Shown: positions 50,806 through 62,344, counted from the first letter of the stretch. The stretch: DNA of 64,000 nt from Theropithecus gelada (GCF_003255815.1 NC_037668.1:69435445-69499444), one strand, 5' to 3'. Program-made: numbers and translations. The notes: generated by a model from the letters alone, not told the origin.

Positions 50806-52119
50806 GCGCCGCTGGGCACACCTGGACAGCACCTGCGTCACCAACTCCCTCTCTGCTGTGTTGGCTCAGTCCGGGAGCAGTGCATCTACTTTGGTTTTCC
50901 TGCTGAGTGCTCCATTCTCTGCTAGGCTTGGAGTCTGGCCAGATCCGCTTAGTGGATTCCAACATGCATCCATATACTCTCAGCCTTGTGGAAGCCGCGT
51001 CAAGAATGAAAAGTCTCTTGGAAGTGTCACAGAGCTCCCCATCTGTCTGGCCTCCTTCCTGCTGCTAAGCGGTGCCCCATGCAACCCCACAGGAGGAAAG
51101 ACTCCCCAAAACTGTCCTACCCAATGGATAATCTACACCAACCTGTACTAGACTACAGCTTTGGCAGCTGGCTGAGGTCCCAGCCACAGTCCCACTCAGC
51201 CCCAGATCCCACTTCCTCTGCCCCATCTGGGTCCTCTGTGATCCATGATGGTTCTTACTTAGGTCTTGAACCTCTGGCCTTTCTGTCTGATACCTACATC
51301 TCATCAAGTGCATCATCTGGGCATCCTTATGCACCCTGATTCCATCTCCTATTTGGACTCCTCCCTCTGGGCCCCAAGTTTCCTTCCACATTTTATACTC
51401 AGTTCCACTCAAATTCTACCAAGTCTTCACTAGGAAGGAAGCACCATGCTGGAAATTAAAGAGGACACTGAATCAAAGCAGATACAGCTCCCCTAACCCC
51501 TAGAGCACTGGTTTCATGGTGGGAGTGAATTTTCCACAATGGGATCACAGTAAGGTAGGCTCCCCTCCTTAGGGACATGCACAGAGGCAGAAGTGTGGTT
51601 GACCTGTGTGCAGCTGAGGCTTCCCAGAGGAGGCAACACTGGGAAGAATGAGGGTGTGGGCCCCATCAGCTCTGATACTGGAGGGTTCCATGGTCCTCCT
51701 GCAGCCCCACCTTTGTCCTGACGGCCTGGCTGTCACCTGGCTCTGTATCAGGACTCATGGGATCTCAGCCTACATTTTTGCTGTGCTTCCCGGAGCTGAA
51801 GGACTCTCCCTTAGAAATATCCCAGAACAAGCACACTGCCCGACCTGCTTCTCCCTCGCTCAGTTCATGCAGTTGACTTATCTGCATATAGTGCCTGTTT
51901 TATGTCAGGAACCCAGCAGCAGCTGGAGTCACAGATTCTCTGAGCTGGCAGGGCTTTTGATCATCTGGCCCAAACTTGTCCATCCTTAGTGCAGTCTCTT
52001 TCCACTAGATTGTGTTTGTCAGGAAATGAACAAGAAGCCTCAGGCTGAGTTTGCTCAGGATTCATTATTACCTCATTCTTCTTAGTACTGCATTTGTTCC
52101 TTATAGCAATCCTTCATGC
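50806..52119. other. Longest unassigned block in the second half
   Basis: About 1.3 kb without a clear repeat. Open frames of 115, 115 and 113 codons on both strands overlap and have no recognisable domain. 51900-51985 faintly resembles an antisense tRNA-SINE (TCTCTGAGCTGGCAGGGCTT). No gene supported. Confidence 0.4.
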
Positions 52120-52258
52120 TCATGAAGCCATGATGGATTGTAGATATAGATGGCAGACATCATTCATTGTCATTTACAGATGAAGAAACGGAGGCCAAAA
52201 GACTAAAAGCACTGCATCCCAGGGCTAGCTCTGTGGCTTGCTGCTCTTTCCCCTCAAG
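52120..52258 (-). mobile_element. MIR fragment, antisense
   Basis: TCATTTACAGATGAAGAAAC then GGAGGCCAAAAGACTAAAAG match the antisense MIR core. Confidence 0.7.
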
Positions 52259-52269
52259 CTGACACCACC

Positions 52270-52628
52270 TGTATTAGTTCATTTTCACGCTGCTGATAGA
52301 CATACCTGAGACTGGGAAGAAAAAGAAGTTTAATGGACTTACAGTTCCACATGACTGGGGAGGCCTCACAATCATGGCATAAGGCAAGGAGGTGCAAGTC
52401 ACATCTTACATGGAAGACAGTGGACAAGGAGAGAAACTTGTGCGGCGAGCTCCTCTTTTTAAAACCATCAGATCTCATGAGACTTATTCACTATCGCAAG
52501 AAGAGCACAAGAAAGACCCGACCCCGTGATTCAATTACCTCCCACCAGGTTCCTCCCATGACACATGGGAATTGTGGGAGTTACAGTTCAAGATGATATT
52601 TGAGTGGGGACACAGCCAAACCATATCT
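52270..52628 (-). mobile_element. THE1/MST-type (ERVL-MaLR) solo LTR, antisense
   Basis: TGTATTAGTTCATTTTCACG at one end and GGACACAGCCAAACCATATC at the other are the two ends of a MaLR LTR in reverse. CTCATGAGACTTATTCACTA lies between. 359 bp. CCACC and CCATC flank it (5-bp duplication, 4 of 5 equal). No internal region nearby. Confidence 0.93.
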
Positions 52629-52633
52629 CCATC

Positions 52634-53734
52634 TAAGGTAAGCTTCTTTTGGAGACCCAGCTGGGTAGTTCTACCAATCTGTAAATTTGTGGAATTATAA
52701 AAAGGTGCTGGAATTGATCTTAGCAGCACAGCAGCTAGCTCCTTCGATGTATAGACTCTTGTCAACCAGCTTCCCTTGTTGGAGTGTGAAACTCCCCTTC
52801 TTGGGGATAAGAGGAACTCTTCTTGCGGGCTGGGAGGAAACCTACCAGTCCAGAAGAGGAACTGCCTTCACCTCCTCTACACTGAGGAGTTGCTGCTTCT
52901 GGTCATTCAGAGAGGAAGCTGAGGGTTTTTTGCCTACGCTATTCCATATTTAATGTAAATATTTCACTGCAAGTCTAAAACCCACCCTGTTGGCTTTGCT
53001 TGTCCTAACCAGAAGTATTCCAGTGCAATCTGATGTCTGAGCTCAGGGCTGTTCCTCAGGACCTCAGGCTGCATCCGGCAGGTCTCCCCACAAGGCTCCC
53101 ATTCCAACCCTTACAGAAAAGAGTGGCCTTGTGATGTTATGAAGCCTGCCAATCTCATGTCCCTTGTGCTGCAGAAGCACTTGGCCAGTGTGTTGCAATG
53201 TAAGCGCTTTCTGATCAATATCTGTTAGCAGCATGGCCCTGAGGGGCTAAAAATCACACACCAAATGGTTCCCTTTTGTAGCAAGAATCATTTCATTTGC
53301 TCCTTGACTTTCAGGTACCTTGGACACCAAAACAACAGTGTATCAAAAGTCAGCCACAGAAATCAGCCTTTACACTTGGAAAGCATTGTCCATTTTCCAA
53401 AGCACATGCACCTCCCTCAGCCCATTTGGCCAACCCTATGGGGGGTTAGTGACTCAGGGTTACTGCTACATTAAGCAAAGGGTCATGTAGTATTCAATCA
53501 AAAAGTAACTTCACTTTTATCTCCCCCTGTCCCACTAAATGTGTCCTGAAGAGCTGGTTGTTCTCTGCCTTTTGGAAGAAATCTAGGGCACATCCCATGA
53601 TGTTTTTGGTCCCTCTTTAGGTAACTAAAAGTCTTCTAGGAACCAAGATTCCTTAGAGAAAGCACTGATTCTAAGGCTAGGGCTCAGAAAATACAAGATG
53701 AGCCTGGAGCAACTTGTAGTGCCAGAAAACAAGA
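52634..53734. other. Unassigned sequence, no gene seen
   Basis: About 1.1 kb, unique-looking, with short open frames and no domain. A faint antisense MIR patch lies near 53375-53430. Confidence 0.4.
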
Positions 53735-53795
53735 AAGAAGTAAAAAAGGAAGTTAAGAAGGAAGAAAGGAACAAAGGAAGAAAGCAAAAAGGATA
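53735..53795. repeat. Purine-rich GGAA/GAAAG low-complexity tract
   Basis: AAGTAAAAAAGGAAGTTAAG then AAGGAAGAAAGGAACAAAGG: an almost pure purine stretch. Confidence 0.8.
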
Positions 53796-53829
53796 AAACA
53801 TCTAACCTGAAAAAGTTTCCAATGATCAA

Positions 53830-54107
53830 AACATCCAATGACTGATATTCCAAAGGTAGAACAATTTGAGTAACAAAATAAATAACAATAGCATTGTATT
53901 ATGACTCAAAGAATAAAAATCTTCCTGTTAATGCTAATGTAAATAATGTATTGAATAAATAAATAAATGGATGGGGGGGAGAAGGGATAACTTTTTCTTA
54001 CAAAAGAATTCTAAATAATAAATGAAAAATTGAGGAAAGCAGAAAAATCACTCTTAAAATACCACAGTAAAAATGACAGCAGGCAAGATTCACTGATGAA
54101 TGCTAAA
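53830..54107 (+). mobile_element. L1M-type 3' UTR, sense, first part
   Basis: TGAATAAATAAATAAATGGA, GGGGGAGAAGGGATAACTTT and CTTACAAAAGAATTCTAAAT follow old L1 3' UTR text. Interrupted by the Alu at 54108. Confidence 0.65.
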
Positions 54108-54643
54108 TTTTTTTTTTTTTTTTTTTTTNNNNNNNNNNNNNNNNNNNNNNNNNNNNNNNNNNNNNNNNNNNNNNNNNNNNNNNNNNNNNNNNNNNNNNNN
54201 NNNNNNNNNNNNNNNNNNNNNNNNNNNNNNNNNNNNNNNNNNNNNNNNNNNNNNNNNNNNNNNNNNNNNNNNNNNNNNNNNNNNNNNNNNNNNNNNNNNN
54301 NNNNNNNNNNNNNNNNNNNNNNNNNNNNNNNNNNNNNNNNNNNNNNNNNNNNNNNNNNNNNNNNNNNNNNNNNNNNNNNNNNNNNNNNNNNNNNNNNNNN
54401 NNNNNNNNNNNNNNNNNNNNNNNNNNNNNNNNNNNNNNNNNNNNNNNNNNNNNNNNNNNNNNNNNNNNNNNNNNNNNNNNNNNNNNNNNNNNNNNNNNNN
54501 NNNNNNNNNNNNNNNNNNNNNNNNNNNNTTTTTTTTTTTTGTATTTTTAGTAGAGACGGGGTTTCACCATGTTAGCCAGGATGGTCTCAATCTTCTGACC
54601 TTGTGATCTGCCTGCCTCGGCCTCCCAAAGTGCTGGGATTACA
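54108..54643 (-). mobile_element. Alu SINE, antisense, containing the assembly gap
   Basis: Poly-T (21 nt), gap, T run, then GTATTTTTAGTAGAGACGGG to GTGCTGGGATTACA. Exact 13-bp duplication GATGAATGCTAAA on both sides (54095-54107, 54644-54656). The usual Alu head beyond GGGATTACA is missing, so the copy is 5' truncated. Confidence 0.93.
54129..54528. other. 400-N assembly gap
   Basis: Exactly 400 undetermined bases inside an Alu, between two T homopolymers. If only Alu is missing, about 160 bp would fill it, so 400 is either a rounded estimate or hides extra sequence. Confidence 0.99.
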
Positions 54644-54656
54644 GATGAATGCTAAA

Positions 54657-55334
54657 ATTAAAAGGTAAAGCTTTAAGGAAAAACAGGATATCTGCATAGC
54701 CTCAACATATCCCCCCCAGAATATTTTCTAATGACTGTGGTAGTTTTAACACATGTTCGAAAATGATTTGATATTCCTCCCTGCAGGAGATGGAGCTTCG
54801 TTCCCCGGCTTGGGCGTGGGCTGGATGTATTGACTGGCTTCTAATGACAGATTATGGAGAGGGGACAATAGTGACTTCGCAATGAACCCAGCAGATACCA
54901 CCTTAGCCAAGTGATTAACATGACAAGCAATAAATTGTGTTATTGTCATGTGCCCCCCCCCCATATAATGCAATGAGAAGGGGACAGCACTTCTACCATA
55001 TTTTCCCTCAAAGTCAGTAACCTCAGTCTGCTCATAAGAAAACATTATGCAAACGCAAGGTGAGGAACGAACATTCTACAGTATGCCTGATCAGTATGTT
55101 CCAAAGGTGTCAAGGTCATGAAAGACAAGAAAAGTCTAATTGTCACAGAATGCAGGACACTAAGGAGGTATGATCCCCCACTCCCAAACGCAATGTGGAA
55201 TCCTGGATTGGATCCTGTTCCAGAATGCTATTGTGGAAATGTTAATTTCTTAGTTTTGACACACCTACCACAATAGCTTTGTAAGATGGTTACATTAGGG
55301 GAGACAGGGTGAAAGGTACACCAGAACTCCTAGA
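54657..55334 (+). mobile_element. L1M-type 3' UTR, sense, middle part
   Basis: CTGCTCATAAGAAAACATTA, GGTGTCAAGGTCATGAAAGA, AATCCTGGATTGGATCCTGT and TTACATTAGGGGAGACAGGG follow old L1M 3' UTR order. Confidence 0.75.
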
Positions 55335-55570
55335 GCATGCATTCTCAATGGGGGTAAGATGGTCCCCAAGGGGAGAAAATTGTTTGTTGGGTAGAAAAAA
55401 AATCACAATGGTTTGTGGCCCTCTAAAGGGCCACGGTACATAAACAGATATCCAGCATATCTGTGGGACTAAAATTTTATGGGAGAACAATCATAGAAAT
55501 AAACACCTAAACAGACTCCTGGGGTGGGAGTGGAGCAACGATGAAAATAAAAATGGTTGAGAAATCCTGA
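55335..55570 (+). mobile_element. hAT-like non-autonomous DNA transposon
   Basis: CATGCATTCTCAATGGGGGT at one end and ATGGTTGAGAAATCCTG at the other form hAT-type terminal repeats. It splits the L1 text between AACTCCTAGAG and ATCTACAGGTACC, which look like two copies of one diverged 8-bp target. Family not named. Confidence 0.6.
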
Positions 55571-55645
55571 TCTACAGGTACCATCTTTGCAACTCCCTTA
55601 TAAATGGAAGATTATTTCAAAAAATAATTTCAATTGCTGTTTCTA
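55571..55645 (+). mobile_element. L1M-type 3' UTR, sense, last part
   Basis: GTACCATCTTTGCAACTCCC then GGAAGATTATTTCAAAAAAT is the L1 3' terminus after the hAT insertion. Confidence 0.7.
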
Positions 55646-55834
55646 AAAGTTGGTCTGTGAAGGCTTTACCTCCCCACCTCACCCCACCCCAAAAAATTAA
55701 CTTACTAAAAAATACTCCTCTGGTCACTTGTAGCTGTAAAACAGTTTCGATTTAGTAATTAACAAGGCTGACCTCGAGTAATAATAATAGGAGAAAAAAA
55801 AAGTTAAACTTTAGCCAAATTAAAGCTTCTCTCA

Positions 55835-56140
55835 GGCCGGGCGCGGTGGCTCACGCCTGTAATCCCAGCACTTTGGGACACCGAGGCGGGCGGATCACGA
55901 GGTCAGGAGATCGAGACCATCCTGGCTAACACGGCGAAACCCCGTCTCTACTAAAAATACAAAAAAATTAGCCAGGCATGGTGGCGGATGCCTGTAGTCC
56001 CAGCTGCTCGGGAGGCTGAGGCAGGAGAATGGCGTGAACCCGGGAGGGGGAGCTTGCAGTGAGCTGAGATGGCGCCACCGCACTCCAGCCTGGGCGACAG
56101 AGCGAGACTCTACTTCAAAAAAAAAAAAAAAAAAAAAAAA
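55835..56140 (+). mobile_element. AluY-type SINE, sense, full length
   Basis: GGCCGGGCGCGGTGGCTCAC start; both arms; 25-nt A tail. Exact duplication AAAGCTTCTCTC on both sides. Confidence 0.96.
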
Positions 56141-56377
56141 AGCTTCTCTCCTCCAGAGCTCAGACCTGCCTCAAGTTGGCCCCTGCGATGGGAAAGCAGT
56201 TTGGGTTGACCTCTTCTCTCCTCTCTTCCCTGCCCTGTGTGTCTACCCCTCCCTGCTGGGCTGCCTCAGGCTGCTTTGTACTTTTGGCAGGAGGGGGCTG
56301 GAAGGGGTAAGGAAGCAGGAAGAGTTGGATTTGATTGTTGTTCTCAGCAACTGACAGTACTCTCAGGGCTTGGCAGG
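56141..56377. other. Unassigned sequence
   Basis: Unique-looking spacer between two Alus; no gene. Confidence 0.4.
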
Positions 56378-56681
56378 TTTTGTTTTGTTTTGTTTTTTGA
56401 GATGGAGTCTCACTCTGTTGCCCAGGCTGGAGTGCAGTGGCACAATCTCGGCTCACTGCAACCTCCACCTCCCAGGTTCAAGTGATTCTCCTGTCTCAGC
56501 CTCCCAAGTAGCTGGGACTACAAGTGCATGCCACCATGCCCGGTTAATTTTTTTGTATTTTTAGTAGAGATGGGGTTTCACCGTGTTAGACAGGCTGGTC
56601 TCGAATTCCTGACCTTGTGATCTGCCTGCCTCAGCCTCCCAAAGTGCTGGGATTACAGGCATGAGCCACCATACCCAGTCC
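56378..56681 (-). mobile_element. Alu SINE, antisense, full length
   Basis: TTTTGTTTTGTTTTGTTTTT tail, GAGATGGAGTCTCACTCTGT, ends GAGCCACCATACCCAGTC. Flanks CTTGGCAGGTTTT / CCTGGCAGGTTTT. Confidence 0.96.
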
Positions 56682-57376
56682 CTGGCAGGTTTTTAAACTG
56701 ACTCTCCCTCTCTTGGGTCTGGTTTGGGTTTTTCAGAGACTCCCACTTGCCACGAGCGGCCTCTACCTGCAGCCCTTGCTGTGAGTGATGCCACCTCAAG
56801 TGGGCCATGCTTGACCTCCAGGTCCTAATGGTCACTCCTCCAGGCAGCAATCTTATAGGAAGCCACTGAAAAGGCACCCAGGGTTGTGCATTCACTCTTT
56901 GCACCAGGATTCCTTTATACACCAGGAAATCTACACTTGGGCATGAACAAGGCCACATTCAGACCCATTTGCCACTGACATCGTCCATCTTCTAATCATG
57001 GGGAATCCTGCTGAGAGGAGAGCGAGAGCTGTGATGAACTAGTCTCTTCATGACTTTTAGGGCCATGAGATGTGCCCTCCTTCCTGGTGCCTGATACGCA
57101 CATTTCCACATCGGTTAAGCCAGCTGGAGGTGGGTTTTCTGGCACTTGCAGCCGAATGCATCAGAGCTCTCAAAGCTAATACTACGATGCACAGGAGAGG
57201 TGGCAGGGAAAGGAACAGACAAAGAACAACAGAAGAGGGAAGGAGGTGGCAGCCATCAGAAGCAAAATACATCAGAAATGACAGTGAAGAAAAAGGTGGA
57301 AGCGGCTATGGGGATGGTTTCAGCAGACCTGATGTGGAGATCAGTGACAACAGAGAACAAACAAAGAATAAAATAG
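56682..57376. other. Unassigned sequence, no gene seen
   Basis: A 124-codon plus frame (57070-57444) starts with ATG but ends inside an Alu; its charged tail comes from purine-rich DNA at 57190-57370. No domain recognised. Confidence 0.4.
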
Positions 57377-57676
57377 GGCCGGGTGCGGTGGCTCATGCCT
57401 GTAATCCCAGCACTTTGGAAGGCCGAGGCAGTTGGATCACTTGAGGTCAGGCATTCGAGACCAGCCTGGCCAACGTGGCATCTCTACTAAAAATACAAAA
57501 ATTACCCAGGTGTGGTAGCAGGCACCTGCAATCCCAGCTACTCAGGAGACTGAGGCAGGAGAATCGCTTGAACCCAGGATGCAGAGGTTGCAGCGAACCA
57601 AGATCACGCCATTGCACTCCAGCCTGGGTGACAGAGCGAGACTCTGTATCAAAAAATAAATAAATAAATAAATAAA
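57377..57676 (+). mobile_element. Alu SINE, sense
   Basis: GGCCGGGTGCGGTGGCTCAT start; small deletion in the left arm after CCAACGTGG; tail (AAATA)n. Flanks AATAAAATAGG on both sides. Confidence 0.95.
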
Positions 57677-57684
57677 ATAGGATC

Positions 57685-57830
57685 AATTTGTGTACTTACT
57701 GTCTATCAGGCACTGTTCTGAACACTATGTGCACTGCATATGCCCCATAGGTTGACCCCTTTTATGGAGTTTACAGAAAACAGGTTCATGGAATCAGTGG
57801 CAGGGCTAGGACCCAAACAAGATGATCAAG
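57685..57830 (-). mobile_element. MIR fragment, antisense, diverged
   Basis: GTCTATCAGGCACTGTTCTG, ACACTATGTGCACTGCATAT and GTGGCAGGGCTAGGACCCAA follow the antisense MIR order. Confidence 0.7.
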
Positions 57831-57849
57831 TTCAGATGCAGATTCAGGA

Positions 57850-58070
57850 AACACCTACTGGTCAGCCAGATGCTGCACTGGGTGCTTCCCTCACAAGGCC
57901 CCCTTTCATCTAAACGCCAGCTTTGGAAGGTGGGGACTATTTAGTGCATTCTACAGGTGGAGAAACTGGAGCACACAAGAGTGAAGTCACTTGTCAAGTG
58001 ACTGGTGGAACTAAGCCCAGAACTCAGGTCTTGTGATTCAGTTCAATATTCTCTCCGCTGGGCAAGGCTG
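57850..58070 (-). mobile_element. MIR SINE, antisense
   Basis: GATGCTGCACTGGGTGCTTC, CATTCTACAGGTGGAGAAAC and AACTCAGGTCTTGTGATTCA follow the antisense MIR order. Tandem with the preceding MIR, same strand. Confidence 0.8.
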
Positions 58071-58399
58071 CCTTTCCTCATCTGCAGGAATGTGAATAAA
58101 AACATCCCATGGGCTGGCGTTCGGCAGGGATGTGCTGAAATGACTGTACTGGTTGTGAAAGCGCTGAAATGCCTCTGTACCACTTGGTAACCAGCCACTG
58201 CTCTGAGCATCCTCAAACACTGCCCTGGCTCCTTCTTCCCAGACATGCTCTGGAACATCCAGTATCTAAAGAATTTTAACTGAGTCCTCCAAGATGCTGC
58301 TTTGGTGCTGTGGCACACATCCACTTCGGCCAATTGTTAAATGCTTAGAATGTCATCTCTAACAACCATCTATTCCTCTGGTGCTTCATTCCTTCCTAA
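58071..58399. other. Unassigned sequence, no gene seen
   Basis: Unique-looking; no gene or repeat recognised. Confidence 0.4.
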
Positions 58400-58555
58400 G
58401 CATTCTTGTAGTGTTACCTCCTCTGATGTGCACAGATTAGAAAGCTGAGGCCCAGAGCAGGTAAAAACTGCCCGAGGTTGCCTGATGAAGCTGAGTTGAG
58501 CTACGCTTAAGCCAAAGTCATCTGACTTCTGGTCAAGGGCTGTCTCCATTCTCTA
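58400..58555 (-). mobile_element. MIR SINE, antisense
   Basis: CACAGATTAGAAAGCTGAGG, CCCAGAGCAGGTAAAAACTG and GTCATCTGACTTCTGGTCAA follow the antisense MIR order. Confidence 0.8.
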
Positions 58556-58729
58556 GCTTTTAGTCACTTAAATAGAAAATTTTATACTAGGTAGAGTTAA
58601 GAATTCTAAAATAGATAAAATTAGAAAATGTCACAGATGAAGGACGTCTTTGTGAATGAGATTTGTCAATTAATTAAAGACAAAATCAATGCTACCGGCA
58701 AAGCTTCAGTAGGCCTGAGTGAAATGTAA
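58556..58729. other. Unassigned AT-rich sequence
   Basis: AT-rich; no gene or repeat recognised. Confidence 0.4.
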
Positions 58730-59110
58730 CACTCTTGCCCATTGTCATGTGACCTGCCTGAGCATCCTGGGAGCAGATGTTTCTGGCTTTGGACTTGACC
58801 GTATGACACTTTCCAATGAGATGAGAGGGGATGTGCTGTGTGCCGGGTCTGAGGCAAAGCTGTTTCTAGTGATTGTGAGGTTCAGCACAGTCGCTCCTGC
58901 ACCTGCCTCTGCAACAAGAGAACAGTGTGTCTCGGGTTTGGCTGCACCTTTGGCCAAGGTCTCTGAATAGGAAGGCATATGGGGCCTTCAGAGCCCAGAG
59001 ATGCCACTGTCCTCACATCATGTGAGCAAGAAAATACATGTTTATTTTCATAAGTTATCAATATAGCGGGTTGTTTTTTCTATAGCACAAGCCAACTGAT
59101 GCACTGGGAA
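58730..59110 (+). mobile_element. Ancient interspersed repeat 3' end, same type as 14660-15080
   Basis: ACACTTTCCAATGAGATGAG, AATACATGTTTATTTTCATA, GCGGGTTGTTTTTTCTATAG and CACAAGCCAACTGATGCA follow the same diverged repeat order, ending in a GTTTGTTA..AACTGAT-like terminus. Family undecided. Confidence 0.5.
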
Positions 59111-59505
59111 GAAAGAATGCTTTGACAATCTGAAGAATAAAAATGATTTGAGTTTAAAATGTTAAAGGACTCTAGCTTCTAATTAAACATCGTTTTGTGA
59201 GAAAGAATTCAGGCACATAATGGGCAAGCACTTAGAAAGTATTTTGATTTTCCAGAAATACTTTTACATACACATTTTTCAGAAAGGCTTGTATTCAATA
59301 AATCCTGGGCCATACATATCATGGAACTCCTAGGGATATCTGTGTAGATTACTCAGAAATAGAAAATAAATCACATCTTTCCCAATAAAAGGAGTTACTC
59401 AATTTAGAGGATGATTAAATAATACGGTTTAGAGTAAGATGAGCTCTTAGGACCACTGCCTCTAATTAAAGTCATGTGTGAATTTTCACTTTTTTCACAA
59501 GCATC
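59111..59505. other. Unassigned AT-rich sequence
   Basis: AT-rich; no gene or repeat recognised. Confidence 0.4.
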
Positions 59506-59810
59506 TTTTTTTTTGTTGTTGTTGAGACAGGGCTCACTCTGTCACTAGGCTGCAGTGCAGTGGCATGACCTTGGCTCACTGCAGCCTCGATCTCCCGGAC
59601 TCAAGCGATCATCCTACCTCAGCTTCCCAAGTAGCTGGGACTATCGGCATGTGCCACCACACCTGGCTAATTTTTTTCTTTTTGTATTTTTTGTTGAGAT
59701 GGGGTTTCGTCATGTTGCCCAGGCTGGTCTTGAAATCCTGGGCTCAAGCAATCCTCCCTCCTCAGTCTCCCAAAGTGCTGGAATTACAAGTGTGACCCAC
59801 CGCACCCAGC
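59506..59810 (-). mobile_element. Alu SINE, antisense, older type
   Basis: TTTTTTTTTGTTGTTGTTGA tail, GACAGGGCTCACTCTGTCAC, ends GACCCACCGCACCCAGC. Flanks CACAAGCATCTTT / CACAAGTATCCTT. Confidence 0.93.
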
Positions 59811-60175
59811 CACAAGTATCCTTATTTACTATTTTTGGTAAACAGAACAACCACATCACATTCTGTTTTCTGGTGTTGAAACATGAATATTTTGAAACAA
59901 ACTCCCTCCCTCCCTCTATCCATTCGCCCATCATATTCTGGATATAAGACAAACATTAAAAATCTCTCCTCTTAGTCTTTGTGGAAGAAGAAATTTCTGT
60001 GGAGCATATAAATTTGAATGGAAATATACTCCCTTAAGAGGGACTTCAGACACTATGCTGTTCTTTCTAGTAGAGTTGTTGGCTTCAGAATCTAAACAAA
60101 ACTCTTGAGTTGCCCAAAAACAGTCTTGTATCCTTCTTTCATATCACCTCAAGGCTCTAAGAGGATGGAAGGAGT

Positions 60176-60498
60176 GTTTTTTGTTTGTTTATTTGTATTT
60201 GTTTTTTGTTTTGTTGGGTTTTTTTTTTTTTTGAGATGGAGTCTCACTCTGTCGCCCAGGATGGAGTGCAGTGGTGTGATCTCAGCTCACTGCAACTTCC
60301 ACCTCCTGGGTTCAAGTGATTCTTCTGCCTCATCCTCCCAAGTAGCTGTGATTATAGGTGCTCACCACCATGCCTGGCCAATGTTTTATTTTTAGTAGAG
60401 ATGGGGTTTCACCATGTTGGCCAGGCTGGTCTGAAACTCCTCATGTGATCCACCTCCCAAAGTGCAGGGATGACAGGCGTGAGCCACCGCGCCCAGTC
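60176..60498 (-). mobile_element. Alu SINE, antisense, full length
   Basis: Long T/G-rich tail (TTTGTTTGTTTATTTGTATT), GAGATGGAGTCTCACTCTGT, ends GAGCCACCGCGCCCAGTC. Flanks GAAGGAGTGTTTT / GAAGGCGTGGTTTT. Confidence 0.95.
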
Positions 60499-61559
60499 AG
60501 AAGGCGTGGTTTTGATACCTGAGCTTCCAACATGGAGAGTCCATGATTTTATGGATTCACTATATGGCAAAATAAGCTCCTGACATCACACCCACAAAAG
60601 GGCCAGCATCCTACTCTGCAGACAACCCAACAGCCCAGCATTCTGCCTAGTCAGTTATGTGCAGTTACATGTGGACACAGTTATGTGCCTCCACATCCAT
60701 TTTTATGTGTCCACTGTCAGTGAAGAATAGATCACAGAAGATCCGCTGCAAGGGGAAATCTATAAAGATTTGGGTTTCCTGCAGCTGAAATAACAATAAT
60801 AACAAAGGGATGAGCTCCTTGGCATTTAAACAAAGCCCTCAGTCAGAAAGTGAACAAAAGGAAAGAGGCTGCCAAGCAGGCCCTGCCCGTGTAGTCCATA
60901 AAAGAAAATCTCGTGGACCCTAGAGTTTACAAAGGCAAGAAACCTGTTCTTCTCATTGATGATTGGGCCCAGAACTTAAACACTGGCCACATGTCCATGA
61001 AGAAAAAAGAGAGAGCCTTCTCTTGAGACAGGTTTGAATTCAGAGGCATAGACGTTCCCTGAGCATGCCCTCTGTGCCATGCACCACTGGCCTTGTCCAT
61101 GCTTGAGCCAGTGTTTTGGGCAGTGAGGTGTGTGCATATGCTCTGGGGGCAGAGTCAGGCTGACTGGGCCCTTGAGAGAATCTCTTTCTACCACTGGCCC
61201 TGGGATGCCTGGGTCTGTCTTTGGGTCTGTCTGCTTATGAAAGGTGGCCCTGTCCTTATGCAGGTGAAGAGGAGGCTGCAGACCAGCCTGTGACACCCAT
61301 TCAGGTGGGTGTTGGCTTTTAGCCCCCAACTTCACTTTATCCAGATTTCTTGGTTTTATGATAGTCTTCAGGGGTGGGGGTATGAGGTCATAGTTGTTGT
61401 CTGCTTTCAGCAAAGAAGGTGTTTCCCTCTCCATTTCTGACTCTTGTTCATTTTGGAGGCTTCAGAGAAGGAAGTTCTGAAAACAGGCACTCTCTGCCAT
61501 CTTTCTGGAAACCCCTTCAGCTGCTTCAAAATATTTAGGGAACACCTGCTATTCCTCCC
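60499..61559. other. Unassigned sequence, no gene seen
   Basis: About 1.1 kb. AGTTATGTGC is repeated at about 60653 and 60680. A 152-codon minus frame (60976-61434) starts with ATG but has no recognisable domain, splice pattern or neighbour. Confidence 0.4.
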
Positions 61560-61775
61560 TCCCTTCACTCTTACAGCAGATCTTTACTGTGAGTGTAGTG
61601 GGTGGCAGGCATGGAATTAAGCTCTTTCTCTGAGCCCCCATGACAGCTCTGGGAGGGACCAGGGAGGAGAGGTTAAGTAACCTGCCCAGAGCCACAGACA
61701 GGAGCAGTTACACTGGACTCCAGCCCAGGACTTGGACTCCTGGTTCGGGTTCTCTTCCCCTGGGTTACTCCCCAA
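61560..61775 (-). mobile_element. MIR SINE, antisense
   Basis: GAGAGGTTAAGTAACCTGCC, CAGAGCCACAGACAGGAGCA and GGACTTGGACTCCTGGTTCG follow the antisense MIR order. Confidence 0.8.
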
Positions 61776-62344
61776 GTCAACAGGAGGGCCGTGGGAGAAA
61801 AGAGGTCCTGGCTTCAGCTGGGCAGCCTAGGGTGCTGGTCGCCTGCCAGCCTGGGTGCAGAGCCTGATCTGGGGCTCTCCCAGAGGCTCTCCTTGGCTGG
61901 CAAGCAGGAAGCTCCAAATGCTGGGCTGCAGCCCAGAGGGAAAGGAAAGGGGCTTCTCTATGCTTCTGATTGTCCCCGTGACTGCCCAGGAACAAAGCGG
62001 GGACTCACACTGCCTCCTGCCACCAGCCTCCACCCAGCTGTTCCGGCCACGCAGCCCCATCTCTTCAGCCTGTCTGCAGAAACACTGGGCATTTGTCAGC
62101 TTTCAGAATCACGGCTGTGTGCCCAGGGCTCTCTCGACCCTCCAGCTCCAGGCCTCATGGGGCAGGCCAACAGAGGCACAGGCCCTCTTTCAAACCCCCA
62201 AACCCACCACCCAGTGAAGCCAGATCCCTGGTCCATGATATTTAACTATTATATAGCCTAACACCCCACTGGGGAGGTTCACACCCTGATCTGATTAAGT
62301 TAAAACTGCATATAACAGTTCACATGCATTCACTTTCTGTGTGT
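61776..62344. other. Unassigned sequence, no gene seen
   Basis: GC-rich, unique-looking. A 156-codon plus frame (61791-62261) and a 120-codon frame overlap in different frames; minus frames overlap too. No domain. Confidence 0.4.

Noticed and set aside
54030..54606. Plus-strand frames of 168-181 codons
   Set aside because: They run through undetermined bases and Alu sequence.
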